A stretch of DNA of 64,000 bases from Staphylococcus simiae (GCF_017357005.1 NZ_CP071589.1:1922001-1986000), one strand, 5' to 3'. Counted from the first letter of the stretch, positions 1 through 10,941 are shown. Notes: generated by a model not told the origin, from the sequence alone. Numbers and translations: made by a program.

Positions 1-108
1 AGAGTCTTTAGCAAAAGAGGCGTAAATTGGGTAAAACAGTAATGCAATAGCATATGTAATAAGTGTCAGCTGGCGTAATTTCAAATTTCTCATAATCAGG
101 TTTTTCAT
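1..108 (-). CDS. pmtB: PmtB, membrane subunit of the PSM exporter (5' end only)
   Basis: Only the first 36 codons lie in the window; the gene runs off the left edge. The ATG at 108 overlaps the TGA stop of pmtA in an ATGA junction, showing translational coupling. The visible product begins with basic residues and then a hydrophobic stretch (LTLITYAIALLFYPIYA), fitting a first transmembrane helix. In S. aureus PmtB is a membrane component of the PmtABCD transporter that exports phenol-soluble modulins. The identification rests mainly on the preceding pmtR and pmtA genes. Confidence 0.75.
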   Translation of the reverse strand, partial: MKNLIMRNLKLRQLTLITYAIALLFYPIYASFAKDS

Positions 109-995
109 TGTTTAAAACCTCCACTTTGCTTATGACAATTGTCTTTACCATTTTCTAAATAAACCATTAACTTTTCAATCGTTGGTCTTTCGATTTCAAC
201 TTTATTGCCTAAAATTTCTTCAAATACTTGTGCATGTTCTGTTAATGCGGTAAATCCTGTTGCACGTTCATCTTTATATAATAACAATGATGATAATTCA
301 TCATCTAAATCCAATATTGAACCATGAATGATTTGATAACGTTGTAAAATATCATTAGTTGACCCATGCAATTTGATTTGTCCATCACTGAGATAAACAA
401 TATAATCGGCAATCATTTCTAAATCTGAAATAATATGTGTCGACATAAATACAGTTTTATTGCTCTTAATTAATTCTTGCTGAATCATTTCAAGTACTTC
501 ATTTCTAACAACTGGATCTAAACCTGACGTTGGTTCATCAAATATAAATAAATCTGCGTGATGTGATAATGCTATTGTTAATGACAATTTCATTTTCATA
601 CCTGTTGACAACGTTTTAATTTTCTTCTCAGGTACTATATTAAATCGTTGTAGTAATTGAAGGAATTTGTCATGATCCCACCTACTATAAAATGGTGCGA
701 TGATTTTTTCTAATTTTTTAACTGTCCAATTTTCATTAAAATAGCTCTCAGAATAAACAAAACCAATTCTATCTTTAATACCCACGGGGTCTTCTTGCAT
801 ACGTTGTTGCCACAGTGTAATTGTGCCAGATTGAGGACTGTATAAATCCATAATTAAACGAATAATTGTAGTCTTTCCAGCACCATTCGTACCGATAAAA
901 CCAGTTACATAGCCTTCAGGAACTTGAAAGGTTATATCATTAAGCTGTAATCCACCTTGTTCAAATGTTACTGCATTTAATTCAATAGCATTCAA
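105..995 (-). CDS. pmtA: PmtA, ATP-binding subunit of the phenol-soluble modulin exporter
   Basis: A 296-residue ABC ATPase. Walker A is GTNGAGKTT near residue 36, the signature appears as LSTGMKMKL, Walker B as LFIFDEPTSGLDP, and the switch histidine is in MSTHIISD. Length and gene order match S. aureus PmtA, which with PmtB-D secretes phenol-soluble modulins and protects the producer from them. The start codon overlaps the stop of pmtR (ATGA) and the stop overlaps pmtB, so the three are one operon. The family includes other ABC-2 exporters with GntR regulators; context makes Pmt the best name. Confidence 0.88.
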   Translation of the reverse strand: MNAIELNAVTFEQGGLQLNDITFQVPEGYVTGFIGTNGAGKTTIIRLIMDLYSPQSGTITLWQQRMQEDPVGIKDRIGFVYSESYFNENWTVKKLEKIIAPFYSRWDHDKFLQLLQRFNIVPEKKIKTLSTGMKMKLSLTIALSHHADLFIFDEPTSGLDPVVRNEVLEMIQQELIKSNKTVFMSTHIISDLEMIADYIVYLSDGQIKLHGSTNDILQRYQIIHGSILDLDDELSSLLLYKDERATGFTALTEHAQVFEEILGNKVEIERPTIEKLMVYLENGKDNCHKQSGGFKQ

Positions 996-1372
996 GATAA
1001 TTCCTCCTCGTATATAAGAGCTAAAATATCTTGTAATTCTTCTAATGACATACCAATCGTTTTAGCTTCTTTAACTAAATCTTTAGTTAAATTTTCAATT
1101 GCAAAAAATTGCTTTTCTTTAAAGATAGCGCTATCTTGTTCTTTCACAAAAGTCCCTTTACCTCTAATTGTTGTTACAAAGCCATCTTTTTCTAAATCCT
1201 CATACGCTCTTTTAGTCGTAATTAGACTAACTTTCAAATCTTTCGCTAATTCCCTCATTGATGCTAAGTGTTCTCCTGGTTGAACATATCCTTTGAGAAT
1301 ATTTTCTTTAATCTGTTGCTTGATTTGTTCATAAATTGGAGAGTCACTATTATTTTTTAAAATTATTTTCAT
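992..1372 (-). CDS. pmtR: PmtR, GntR-family repressor of the pmt operon
   Basis: A 126-residue regulator of the short YtrA type of the GntR family: an N-terminal winged helix (SPIYEQIKQQIKENIL, then LASMRELAKDLKVS and the TTIRGKGTFV wing) and a short C-terminal helical dimerisation tail. It opens the operon and overlaps pmtA by 4 nt. In S. aureus PmtR represses pmt and is released by phenol-soluble modulins. A good ribosome site (GGGG, 6-7 nt upstream) supports the ATG at 1372. The promoter upstream overlaps a palindrome that is the likely operator. Confidence 0.88.
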   Translation of the reverse strand: MKIILKNNSDSPIYEQIKQQIKENILKGYVQPGEHLASMRELAKDLKVSLITTKRAYEDLEKDGFVTTIRGKGTFVKEQDSAIFKEKQFFAIENLTKDLVKEAKTIGMSLEELQDILALIYEEELS

Positions 1373-1392
1373 GAATGTCCCCTTTCAGAACT

Positions 1393-1431
1393 GTATATAC
1401 ACACTATATACACTATATACAATTTTGTAAA
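1393..1431 (-). promoter_or_regulatory. pmtR promoter with overlapping PmtR operator
   Basis: On the minus strand a -35 TTTACA (1426-1431) and a -10 TATAGT (1403-1408) are spaced by 17 bp. A 19-bp inverted repeat GTATATAcacacTATATAC (1393-1411) covers the -10, and another ACTATATAC half site follows at 1412-1420. Autoregulation by PmtR binding here is inferred from position and symmetry. Confidence 0.7.
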
Positions 1432-1780
1432 CTATAAACCTTCCAATGAGTCAAAATACTTCCCATAATGTGATGATATTGACTTATTTAGAGTACAAAT
1501 GTGTTGTATTGCTAATGAAATTGGGACCGACATAAATATTTCAAAGCAATGATTGCATAGATATTCTTCTGACATATTAATATAAAATCTGCATGTGACT
1601 TTTTGATACGGTATCATACCCACTTTAGTATTAGTGATTAGAGCGATAAAACATTGATTCACCAGCACTTTTTCATCAGACAATAACTGCCATATGCATC
1701 AGATTGTCTATAGGATCCTATTAGATACATTCTCTTCACCATATCCTACTTAGCTATGTTAAGAAAATTATTAATAAAAA
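1432..1780. other. Intergenic stretch without a convincing gene
   Basis: Between the pmtR promoter and the terminator at 1781. A minus-strand reading frame of 83 codons (1432-1683) exists but has no ribosome site, no recognisable domain, and ends against the pmtR -35 box. I see nothing else here. Confidence 0.5.
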
Positions 1781-1848
1781 AACTGCACTAACAATGATCT
1801 ATATGTGAATAAGTTCTTGATTATCACATAAGCTATTGTTAGGCAGTT
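1781..1848 (-). terminator. Rho-independent terminator of the small membrane protein gene
   Basis: Long imperfect hairpin with outer arms AACTGC/GCAGTT and inner arms CTAACAAT/ATTGTTAG, followed on the minus strand by a run of seven T. It lies just downstream of the 59-codon gene. Confidence 0.7.
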
Positions 1849-1850
1849 AA

Positions 1851-2030
1851 CTATTTTTTATTATTCTTACGTCGATCATTATGTCTACTAATAAACGCAC
1901 AAATCATAAACATAATTGCTGCTAGTAAAAGTTTTATTCCTTGTTCTTCACTATTTGTTGATTGTAAATAATAACCAACAACAAATAATATGATAGCAAT
2001 GATTACAAATATTTTTGTTAAATGCTTCAT
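1851..2030 (-). CDS. Small two-helix membrane protein, function unknown
   Basis: A 59-codon gene read directly from the sequence. GAGGTGA stands 5 nt before the ATG. The product has a hydrophobic segment at about residues 6-22 (IFVIIAIILFVVGYY), a short polar link with EEQ, a second helix at about 32-48, and a strongly basic tail ending RRKNNKK. A terminator follows at once. I do not recognise a family; the two-helix hairpin with a positive tail resembles many small Staphylococcus membrane proteins. Confidence 0.65.
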   Translation of the reverse strand: MKHLTKIFVIIAIILFVVGYYLQSTNSEEQGIKLLLAAIMFMICAFISRHNDRRKNNKK

Positions 2031-2198
2031 TTATTTCACCTCAACATTTCCCATTATAACAAACTTACGATTACATGTTGAGTTCTTCTATATCATCATT
2101 TTGATGAGTTGTTGCTTAACATTTATTAAATTAATGTGCCCAATTTTAAATGAACTGTACCCTTAATAATTAAGATGATAGTTACTGATTGCTTTAAA

Positions 2199-2297
2199 CT
2201 ATTTTTTATTTTTCCATTTGCTTTCTAACCAAATCCTTAACACAATTAAAAAAGATCCAGTAATCAAAGTCATTAAACCTTCTTGCCACCATTCCAT
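2199..2297 (-). CDS. 32-residue amphipathic membrane peptide, toxin-like or PSM-like
   Basis: A 33-codon reading frame with a near-perfect ribosome site (TAGGAGGT, 6 nt before ATG). The peptide starts MEWWQEG, has a hydrophobic core LMTLITGSFLIVLRIWL, and ends with the basic tail ESKWKNKK. This single helix plus lysine-rich tail is the shape of type I toxin peptides and of holin-like peptides in staphylococci. No clear antisense RNA promoter was identified, so a toxin role is only a possibility. Coding status is supported by the ribosome site and composition. Confidence 0.55.
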   Translation of the reverse strand: MEWWQEGLMTLITGSFLIVLRIWLESKWKNKK

Positions 2298-2497
2298 TTT
2301 ATGACCTCCTAAATTACACCATCAAAATTGACTTTAAAAAGTTTCTATACATATTCTAACATAAAATGCGAACATGTGTTCGTATTTTAATTGTTATTTT
2401 TAAATTTGTCGATAGAACCCACAACTTCACTTTATCTTTGTTATAATTGAATATAATATGTATTTGAAGTCAATTTTAAAAGAGAGGTTAGTCAATA

Positions 2498-3787
2498 ATG
2501 AATCCATTAGCCCAAAATTTAAATCAACAACTTGAACAATCCAATCCTCAAGTCTTAGCTATGCTATCTAGTTTAGGACACAATATGTTTTATCCAAAAG
2601 GTATTTTGTCCCAATCTGCAGAAGCTAAAAGTACAAAATTCAACGCTACAATTGGTATGGCAACAAATAAAGAGGGTAAAATGTTCGCACCTTCATTAGA
2701 TAATATGTTTAATGATTTAACACCAGACGAAATCTTCCCTTATGCACCTCCTCAAGGTGTAGAAGAACTTAGAGATTTATGGCAGCAAAAAATGTTAAAA
2801 GATAATCCCGATTTAACTAAAGAACAAATTACACGTCCTATTGTTACAAATGCCTTAACACATGGTTTATCTTTAGTTGGAGACTTATTTGTAGACTCAA
2901 ATGATACGATTTTATTACCTGAACATAATTGGGGCAATTATAAATTAGTATTTGATACTCGTAATGATGCACAAATCGACACATATCCTATTTTTGATGA
3001 GCAAGGTCATTACACAACAAGTGCATTAGTAGAAACATTAAAGCATTACAACAAAGACAAAGTCATTATGTTGTTAAATTACCCTAATAATCCAACTGGT
3101 TACACACCAACAGCTGATGAAGTTGAAACAATTGTTGCAGCTATTAAAGAGCTTGCAGATAATGGAACGAAAGTTGTTGCTGTAGTAGACGATGCTTATT
3201 ATGGCCTATTTTATGAAGATGTATACAGACAATCATTATTCACTGCATTAACAGCACTGAAATCTCAAAACATCTTACCAGTTCGTTTAGATGGTGCGAC
3301 TAAAGAATTCTTTGCTTGGGGCTTTCGTGTTGGATTTATGACATTTGGTACGGCTGATCAAACAACAAAAGATGTCTTAGAAGCTAAAGTGAAAGGTCTA
3401 ATTCGCAGTAATATTTCTAGTGGTCCACTACCAACTCAAAGTGCCGTCAAACATGTGTTGAAACATCATGAACAATTTGATAAGGAAATTGCCAAAAATA
3501 TCGAGACACTTCAACAACGCTATGATGTTACAAAAGAAGTTGTTTATGATGTCAAGTATAATAAATATTGGCAAGCTTATGACTTTAATTCAGGTTACTT
3601 TATGGCTATTAAAGTACTTGGTGTTGATCCAGAAGACTTGCGTAAACATTTAATCGAACATTATTCAATTGGTGTTATTGCTTTAAATGCTACTGATATT
3701 CGTATTGCTTTTAGTTGTGTAGAAAAAGAAGATATTCCGCATGTTTTTGATTCAATTGCCAAAGCCATTGATGATTTAAAATCATAA
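2498..3787 (+). CDS. PLP-dependent class I/II aminotransferase
   Basis: A 429-residue fold-type I aminotransferase. NYPNNPTGYTP carries the class I/II Asn-Pro-x-x-Pro-Thr-Gly motif, VVDDAYYGLF supplies the Asp and Tyr that contact PLP, and the Schiff-base lysine is in GATKEFFAWGFRVGF, followed by the arginine. The substrate cannot be read from the sequence; related enzymes act on aromatic or aspartate-type amino acids. Ribosome site AGAGAGG precedes the ATG. The gene is monocistronic, ending in a strong terminator. Confidence 0.82.
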   Translation: MNPLAQNLNQQLEQSNPQVLAMLSSLGHNMFYPKGILSQSAEAKSTKFNATIGMATNKEGKMFAPSLDNMFNDLTPDEIFPYAPPQGVEELRDLWQQKMLKDNPDLTKEQITRPIVTNALTHGLSLVGDLFVDSNDTILLPEHNWGNYKLVFDTRNDAQIDTYPIFDEQGHYTTSALVETLKHYNKDKVIMLLNYPNNPTGYTPTADEVETIVAAIKELADNGTKVVAVVDDAYYGLFYEDVYRQSLFTALTALKSQNILPVRLDGATKEFFAWGFRVGFMTFGTADQTTKDVLEAKVKGLIRSNISSGPLPTQSAVKHVLKHHEQFDKEIAKNIETLQQRYDVTKEVVYDVKYNKYWQAYDFNSGYFMAIKVLGVDPEDLRKHLIEHYSIGVIALNATDIRIAFSCVEKEDIPHVFDSIAKAIDDLKS

Positions 3788-3804
3788 CATTATATATTTT
3801 TATG

Positions 3805-3849
3805 AGAGTTAAAGGTAAGCAAATGCTTGTTGCCTTTAACTCTTTTTTA
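3805..3849 (+). terminator. Terminator of the aminotransferase gene
   Basis: Arms AGAGTTAAAGG (3805-3815) and CCTTTAACTCT (3833-3843), then a run of T. Confidence 0.85.
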
Positions 3850-3962
3850 TTAGTTTGACAAAAATTTTATTAGTTGAAACGTCTTTGTTTAGATGTTCTT
3901 ATCACAGTAATGTTAATTTTATAGAATTGAAAAATCTAACATATACTACTTTTGTGAAATTA

Positions 3963-4003
3963 AAAAACAACAGTAAGATGTCTTTTTAATAATCATCTTA
4001 CTG
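3963..4003 (-). terminator. Terminator of the LPXTG surface protein gene
   Basis: Hairpin CAGTAAGATG/CATCTTACTG with T-rich sequence after it on the minus strand, about 100 nt beyond the stop of the surface protein. Confidence 0.75.
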
Positions 4004-4099
4004 CTGCTTATTAGCATTATATTAAGTTTTGTTGTTACATAAGCTTAATAAAGCTTATTGTTAATTTTTTTAATTAACTCATATTGTTAGTTATTTTAT

Positions 4100-7000
4100 T
4101 TATTGACGTTGTTTATGTTTACGTCTAAAAATTAATGATAATCCAAGTAATGACATTAAAGCGTACATTAAACCATGGTTGTCGTCATTTACTTGTCCCG
4201 TTTGTGGTAATTTTTTCTTATCTTCTTTCTTAGTTACTTGTTCACCATTATTATGACTAACAGTTAATACTTCTTTCTGTTCTTTTACCTTTGTTAGCTG
4301 TTGGTTTATTATATTTGTTAGTGTTTCTTTGTCTGTTAAAACTTGTGTCTTACGTTGACCGAGGTGATGATTATTAGCTACTTTTTCAAAAATGTGTATT
4401 GTAATGCCATCTTTAACCATTGTTTCAAGGAAACGATATCCTGGAATTTCACCAGCTTGTCTTGCTGATTGTGGATATTTGTCATCTTCAATAGGGTCTT
4501 TTAATATTTGTCCTTTTGTATCCATCCACACTGTTACATGAAGCACAGGTAGATCTTGTTGTATAGCATTAATACCGTCTTCAGGTTGACTAGTCCAAAT
4601 CAATGGTTCATTCTGTCCAGTTGAATTAGTAGTTTCAGTGTTATTAGATACATGTGTTAAATCTGAACCATGTACTGAATTATTATTATTGGATATGACA
4701 TCTGAATGATTATCTTGTTGTGACGAATTTTCAGTTACTTTATTGTGTGGATTTATATTATTATCGTTTGAGTTTGATAAGTTTTGACTGTTATTATGCT
4801 CATTATTTTGTATCGCAGGTGTTTGTTGGTTATTCCCCGTATCATTATTTTGGTTATTAGCTTGCAATGAATGATTTTCATTATTTTGATTTATTATAGG
4901 CACATGATGATTTTCTTGATTATTATTATGATTTGTAGCTTGATTTTCATCATTTGGAAGTACTGAATTTAATTTTTTAAAGATATAACGTGTAATGCCA
5001 TCTTTCATTTCCATACCTATATATTGATAACCTTTAAAGCTTCCTACTTCTTTAGCTTCTTCAGGATTTTTATCATCTTCAACAGGGTCTTTTAATATAT
5101 TACCTTCTGTATCTACCCATACTGTTACATGAAGTATAGGTAATATTTCATCGTCAAATTTTTCAGATGCTAATGTTTGAGTCACACTTTTTCCATCACT
5201 ATTTCCATTTTTTACAGTAGCTGTAATCGTTCCTTCAAATTGAGCTATGTCACCTGATATTGTTACTTCACCAGTCTTAGGATTAATATGAACTGATGGA
5301 TATTGGTTATTTACTAATTGCCAGTCATCTTGTTGTTTTACAGCATTAATGGTAAATGTAGAGGCATCAGTATTGTCAATTTCAATCATTAATTGATTAA
5401 CATTTTCTGGTGGACGTATCATTGTGATATGTTGGTCTGTATCTTCTTCGATGATTGCTGCTAATTGAGGTGTAGCCATTTTAGCATGCATCGTTGTACT
5501 AGCTGCTTGACTAGGATCACTGTTTTTATTGACTGCAATGACGTTAATTTCACTGTTTGGCTGCACTGCAGTATGTTCTACAGTAACAACTCCTGTGTGG
5601 TCATCAATCATAATACCTGCTACTGATGGATTAAGTACCCATAGATTATTCGCTTTCATTGCTGTGATGGTTTGACCTGCTCCTGTCGTATCGACATATT
5701 TTATCGTCATCGATGTTGTATCACCTTGTGGTGTAATCGTGACACTTGCTGTTGCTCCATTTGCTGCTACAATTGGTGCTGCTGGTGTTGCTTCTTTAAT
5801 TGACATCTGAACTGTATGTTCTTCACTAACATCACTATTGCCTTTTACGGCTGTTGCTTTTATATCACTATGTGGCTGCACTGCAGTATGGTCTATGGTA
5901 ACGACACCTGTTTGATTGTTAATTGAAATTCCTGACACTGCTGGTTTAAGTGACCATAGATTATTGACATTTGTCGCTGTTATTGTTTGATCTGTTCCTG
6001 TCGTATCAGTATATTCAATTGTCATTTTACTTGTATCACCTTGCGGAGTAACTATTACGCTTGCTGTTGCTTCATCTGCTGTTACAGTTGGTGCTGCTGG
6101 TGTTGTTTCTTTGACTGGCATTTGCACTGTATGTTCTCCACTGACATCACTATTACCTTTTTTGGCCGTTGCTATTACTTCGCTATATGGCTGCACTGCA
6201 GTATGGTCTACATCAATAACTCCAGTTTGACTGTCAATAGATATACCTTGAACTGATGGATTAAGTGACCACGTATTATTTACTTTTGTTGCTGTGATAG
6301 TTTGGTCTGTTCCTGTTGTATCTGTATATTTAATCGTCATTTCAGTGATATCACCTTGTGGTGTAATCACAACACCTGCAGTCGGTTCATCTGCTGTTAC
6401 AATTGGTGCTGCTGGTGTACCTTCCTTAATTGGCATTGTAACTTGCGTTTCACTACTACTATCACTGTTGCCTTTTACAGCTGTTGCAATTACTTCGCTA
6501 TTTTGCTTTACTGCAGTGTGATTAATTGTAACAGCACCACTTTGATCATTAATCGACATACCTGCAACTGATGGATTGAGTGACCATATATTATTCGTTT
6601 TCGTTGCAGTTATAATTTGGTCTATTCCTGCCGTATCGACATACTTGATTGTCATTGATGTACTATTGTCTTTTGGTGTAACTAATACACTTGCTGTTGC
6701 TTCATCTGCTGTTACACTTGGTGACGCTGGTGTTGTTTCCTTCAATTGTGTAAATAATGTTTGAAGTTCTGTCGTCATTTGATTAATACTCGCTTGATTT
6801 TGACGATGAGTAATATCAATGTGATTATTTTCTTCATTTAAAATATTATTCGCTTCTACTATTTTAGCTTTTAATGCATTCCAGCTTTCAGGTGTATAAT
6901 CCGCTTCATTTAATGTATGCAATTGTTGAGTAATGTCATTTACTTTTGTTTGTAAATCAGTTTGGTACATTAATAATTGAACAGTTTGCGCACTTGCTGC

Positions 7001-8503
7001 ATGTTCACCTGTTTTTTGTCTATCTTTACCTCTAAATGGTGCATCAGTTTGATACGTTAAATTACCATTCAATTCTACATTTTTAGGTTCTGAAGCTTGA
7101 AATTCAGCTATATAAGAAATCGTTTGGCTTTGGCCTGCCCCCACTTTTCCAATAGTTAATGTTAATACATTTGTAGTTTGATCATAGCTTCCTTGAGCAC
7201 CAGTTGCAGAAATAAACTTAGAATTTGCAGGTAATGTCACTTTATAAATAACATTTTTAGCAGTAGTATGACCTTTATTTTCTAAATTAAATGATACTGT
7301 ACCTTGAGCAACATTTGCTGTAGCTGAATTAGCACTTACAGTATATGATGTTTGAGGTAAAGATGTTTCAATAAAAGCACCACTATTCACGCTTACGTTA
7401 CTAACTACCCCTCCATAATAAATGTTAGCAGGCGCTGAACCATAGCCATTTGCACTACTAGTTTGTCCAGATGTTAAATTATTGTTATCTGAAATAGGTA
7501 AAAATGTCACACGTACACGATCTAAATTATCGGGAATATTTACCATTGTACTCAATTTCCCTGTTGGAAAACTACTCATTCCATTAAGTCTATTATCAAA
7601 CAATATTTGATTACCAGTAGTATCGCTTATTTTCAATTTAGCCCCTGTTACACTACTTTTAAACGTCATACTAGCAGATGTGAATCTCACGACAAGTTCT
7701 GATCCTGGTACAACACTAATATCTTGATAAATTCCTGCTACTTTAGGGCTTAAAGTTGTTCTCGTATTACCATTAGTAGTCACTGCTAAGACCACACCAT
7801 ATGGTGCTGAAGCATCACTCATATAAGGTCTATAATCTCTTGCAGTTAAAGTATTAAATATTGGAAATTCTGGGTTAGGATTTGTTGATAAGCTCGTCCA
7901 ATGATCTACACCAGTGACAAATGTAACTTTTTGTGAAGTTGTCGGTAATGAGCCTCCTGTCACATGATCAAAATGACCATTCTCTATTGCAGTATTAGTC
8001 TCATTGAAGTGTAGCGGATCATTATTACTTGCTGGTGCTGGATTGGTATTCACACTTCTTTTATGAATACGATGATTTACGCTCGGCGATTGACTATTAT
8101 GTTGCGTATGGGTAATATTTTGATTATGTATAGAATCTGCAGTACTGTTTTGCTGTGTAGGTTGATTGGCTAATTTACTTGCTAAAGATTTATTAGAATC
8201 AGTACTTGTGTTATTAAGTTGAACATTGTCTCCTATGTTTGTATCATTTAATGACGTACTGTTTTCAATTTGTGGTGTATTATTGGATTGTAATTGAGAT
8301 GATACTTCACTATTAATATGACTTATATTTGTCGAAGTATTCATATCTTTTTTAATTTCGGAAGCTTGTGCAATGTGATTTTGATTTAAAAATAAAAAGA
8401 ATGCTGACACAATAATACTTGCAGCTCCGTATCCTTTGTAAGTTCTAATTGAAAATCTAGTAATCTTTTTCTTGTCTAAGTTGTTGTTTCTCTTGTTGTT
8501 CAT
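4100..8503 (-). CDS. Large LPXTG cell-wall-anchored surface protein with Ig-like repeats
   Basis: A 1467-residue secreted protein. Residues 15-48 are a long signal peptide of the YSIRK/GxxS type (RFSIRTYKGYGAASI). A low-complexity S/N/T/Q segment runs to about 150. Residues 160-380 form an N-terminal globular adhesin-like domain, 390-485 a DUF11-like beta domain, and 510-590 a helical FIVAR-type domain (YTPESWNALKAKI). Five repeats of about 105 residues follow (590-1115), four similar and the last divergent. A 58-residue module starting LPxLHVTVWxDT occurs twice, around an N-rich linker. LPQTG at 1432, a hydrophobic helix and RRKHKQRQ form the sortase A anchor. It is probably an adhesin; ligand unknown. 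I cannot match it to a named S. aureus Sas protein. Confidence 0.9.
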   Translation of the reverse strand: MNNKRNNNLDKKKITRFSIRTYKGYGAASIIVSAFFLFLNQNHIAQASEIKKDMNTSTNISHINSEVSSQLQSNNTPQIENSTSLNDTNIGDNVQLNNTSTDSNKSLASKLANQPTQQNSTADSIHNQNITHTQHNSQSPSVNHRIHKRSVNTNPAPASNNDPLHFNETNTAIENGHFDHVTGGSLPTTSQKVTFVTGVDHWTSLSTNPNPEFPIFNTLTARDYRPYMSDASAPYGVVLAVTTNGNTRTTLSPKVAGIYQDISVVPGSELVVRFTSASMTFKSSVTGAKLKISDTTGNQILFDNRLNGMSSFPTGKLSTMVNIPDNLDRVRVTFLPISDNNNLTSGQTSSANGYGSAPANIYYGGVVSNVSVNSGAFIETSLPQTSYTVSANSATANVAQGTVSFNLENKGHTTAKNVIYKVTLPANSKFISATGAQGSYDQTTNVLTLTIGKVGAGQSQTISYIAEFQASEPKNVELNGNLTYQTDAPFRGKDRQKTGEHAASAQTVQLLMYQTDLQTKVNDITQQLHTLNEADYTPESWNALKAKIVEANNILNEENNHIDITHRQNQASINQMTTELQTLFTQLKETTPASPSVTADEATASVLVTPKDNSTSMTIKYVDTAGIDQIITATKTNNIWSLNPSVAGMSINDQSGAVTINHTAVKQNSEVIATAVKGNSDSSSETQVTMPIKEGTPAAPIVTADEPTAGVVITPQGDITEMTIKYTDTTGTDQTITATKVNNTWSLNPSVQGISIDSQTGVIDVDHTAVQPYSEVIATAKKGNSDVSGEHTVQMPVKETTPAAPTVTADEATASVIVTPQGDTSKMTIEYTDTTGTDQTITATNVNNLWSLKPAVSGISINNQTGVVTIDHTAVQPHSDIKATAVKGNSDVSEEHTVQMSIKEATPAAPIVAANGATASVTITPQGDTTSMTIKYVDTTGAGQTITAMKANNLWVLNPSVAGIMIDDHTGVVTVEHTAVQPNSEINVIAVNKNSDPSQAASTTMHAKMATPQLAAIIEEDTDQHITMIRPPENVNQLMIEIDNTDASTFTINAVKQQDDWQLVNNQYPSVHINPKTGEVTISGDIAQFEGTITATVKNGNSDGKSVTQTLASEKFDDEILPILHVTVWVDTEGNILKDPVEDDKNPEEAKEVGSFKGYQYIGMEMKDGITRYIFKKLNSVLPNDENQATNHNNNQENHHVPIINQNNENHSLQANNQNNDTGNNQQTPAIQNNEHNNSQNLSNSNDNNINPHNKVTENSSQQDNHSDVISNNNNSVHGSDLTHVSNNTETTNSTGQNEPLIWTSQPEDGINAIQQDLPVLHVTVWMDTKGQILKDPIEDDKYPQSARQAGEIPGYRFLETMVKDGITIHIFEKVANNHHLGQRKTQVLTDKETLTNIINQQLTKVKEQKEVLTVSHNNGEQVTKKEDKKKLPQTGQVNDDNHGLMYALMSLLGLSLIFRRKHKQRQ
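5160..6745 (-). repeat. Tandem coding repeats of about 315 bp (Ig-like modules)
   Basis: Five head-to-tail modules in the surface protein gene, each coding about 105 residues. Recurrent marks are TPAAP at the start, a TADE-A segment, ITATK-NN-WSLNP, a QTGV strand, HTAVQP-S and KGNSD. The last (3'-most) copy is strongly diverged. Copies 2-4 are close enough in DNA to permit slippage or recombination. Confidence 0.85.
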
Positions 8504-8816
8504 TATTTATCTTTGTCTCCTTTATTATTTCAGGTAGGTATAACTCTAATGATATAAAATCCAATATAATGTTCCACTATTTTTATATTTCTAAAATAAA
8601 ATAGCACAAAATTAAAATTATAACAACTTAACTATAACAATTATTAGAAAGTTAAAATATATTATGCAATAAATTTTAAAAATCAACATACAGCCTATAT
8701 GCTGGTAACATTATACGACCGAAATTAATATCTCAATAGCAAAATAGGTATATAAAAAGACGCTTCCCAAAAGTTCAGTCAACTTAAGGAAAACGTCTCA
8801 AAAGAATTATTTTGAA
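8504..8816. other. AT-rich upstream region of the surface protein gene
   Basis: About 310 bp between the start of the surface protein gene and the groEL terminator. It should contain the surface-protein promoter. AAGGAGACAAAG just before the ATG is the ribosome site. No further gene seen. Confidence 0.5.
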
Positions 8817-8850
8817 ATCCTGTTTTAGTTCAGCTGAATCAAAACAGGAT
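8817..8850 (-). terminator. Terminator downstream of groEL
   Basis: Hairpin ATCCTGTTTT/AAAACAGGAT with T-rich flanks on both strands, so it could work in either direction. It stands about 80 nt past the groEL stop. Confidence 0.7.
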
Positions 8851-8931
8851 TTTTATTTTTTTGTTGTTTCATGTCATAATTATGTCATTTATAATGACGA
8901 AACACCTTTATACCAATGTTTATGAGTGGTT

Positions 8932-10554
<1,623 letters not shown>

Positions 10555-10629
10555 TTAAACCTCCATTAATAAACTAAAATTAATCTTTGTTACTTATTTC
10601 TTAAAATGATTTCTATATCTATATCGTAA

Positions 10630-10914
10630 TTATTCAATTACTGCTAAAATGTCTTCTTCATTTAATACTAAGTATGTGTCATCGTTTCTTTTTACTTCTG
10701 TGCCAGCATATTGTTGAAAGACAACTCTGTCTCCTTCTTTAACTTCAGGAGTCACTCGTGTTCCATCATTTAATAAGCGTCCGCTTCCAACAGCGACAAT
10801 AACGCCTTCGTTAGATTTTTCTTTAGCACTATCAGTTAAAACAATACCGCTTTTTGTTGTTTGTTCTTGTTCTTGTTTTTCAATAATCACACGATTTCCA
10901 ATTGGTTTAAGCAT
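10630..10914 (-). CDS. groES: GroES, 10-kDa co-chaperonin
   Basis: A 94-residue lid protein for GroEL. The start [12 protein letters not shown] and the mobile-loop region [13 protein letters not shown] are characteristic. First gene of the groESL operon, with AAGGAGGA before the ATG and a CIRCE operator in the leader. Confidence 0.98.
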   Translation of the reverse strand: MLKPIGNRVIIEKQEQEQTTKSGIVLTDSAKEKSNEGVIVAVGSGRLLNDGTRVTPEVKEGDRVVFQQYAGTEVKRNDDTYLVLNEEDILAVIE

Positions 10915-10941
10915 GATTGTTCCTCCTTTATGAACCTAATG

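Noticed and set aside
1432..1683. 83-codon minus-strand frame upstream of pmtR
   Set aside because: No ribosome site, no recognisable domain, cysteine-rich random-looking composition, and its end runs into the pmtR promoter.
5987..6764. Several frames opposite the surface protein repeats
   Set aside because: They repeat with the coding repeats on the other strand and have no start signals.
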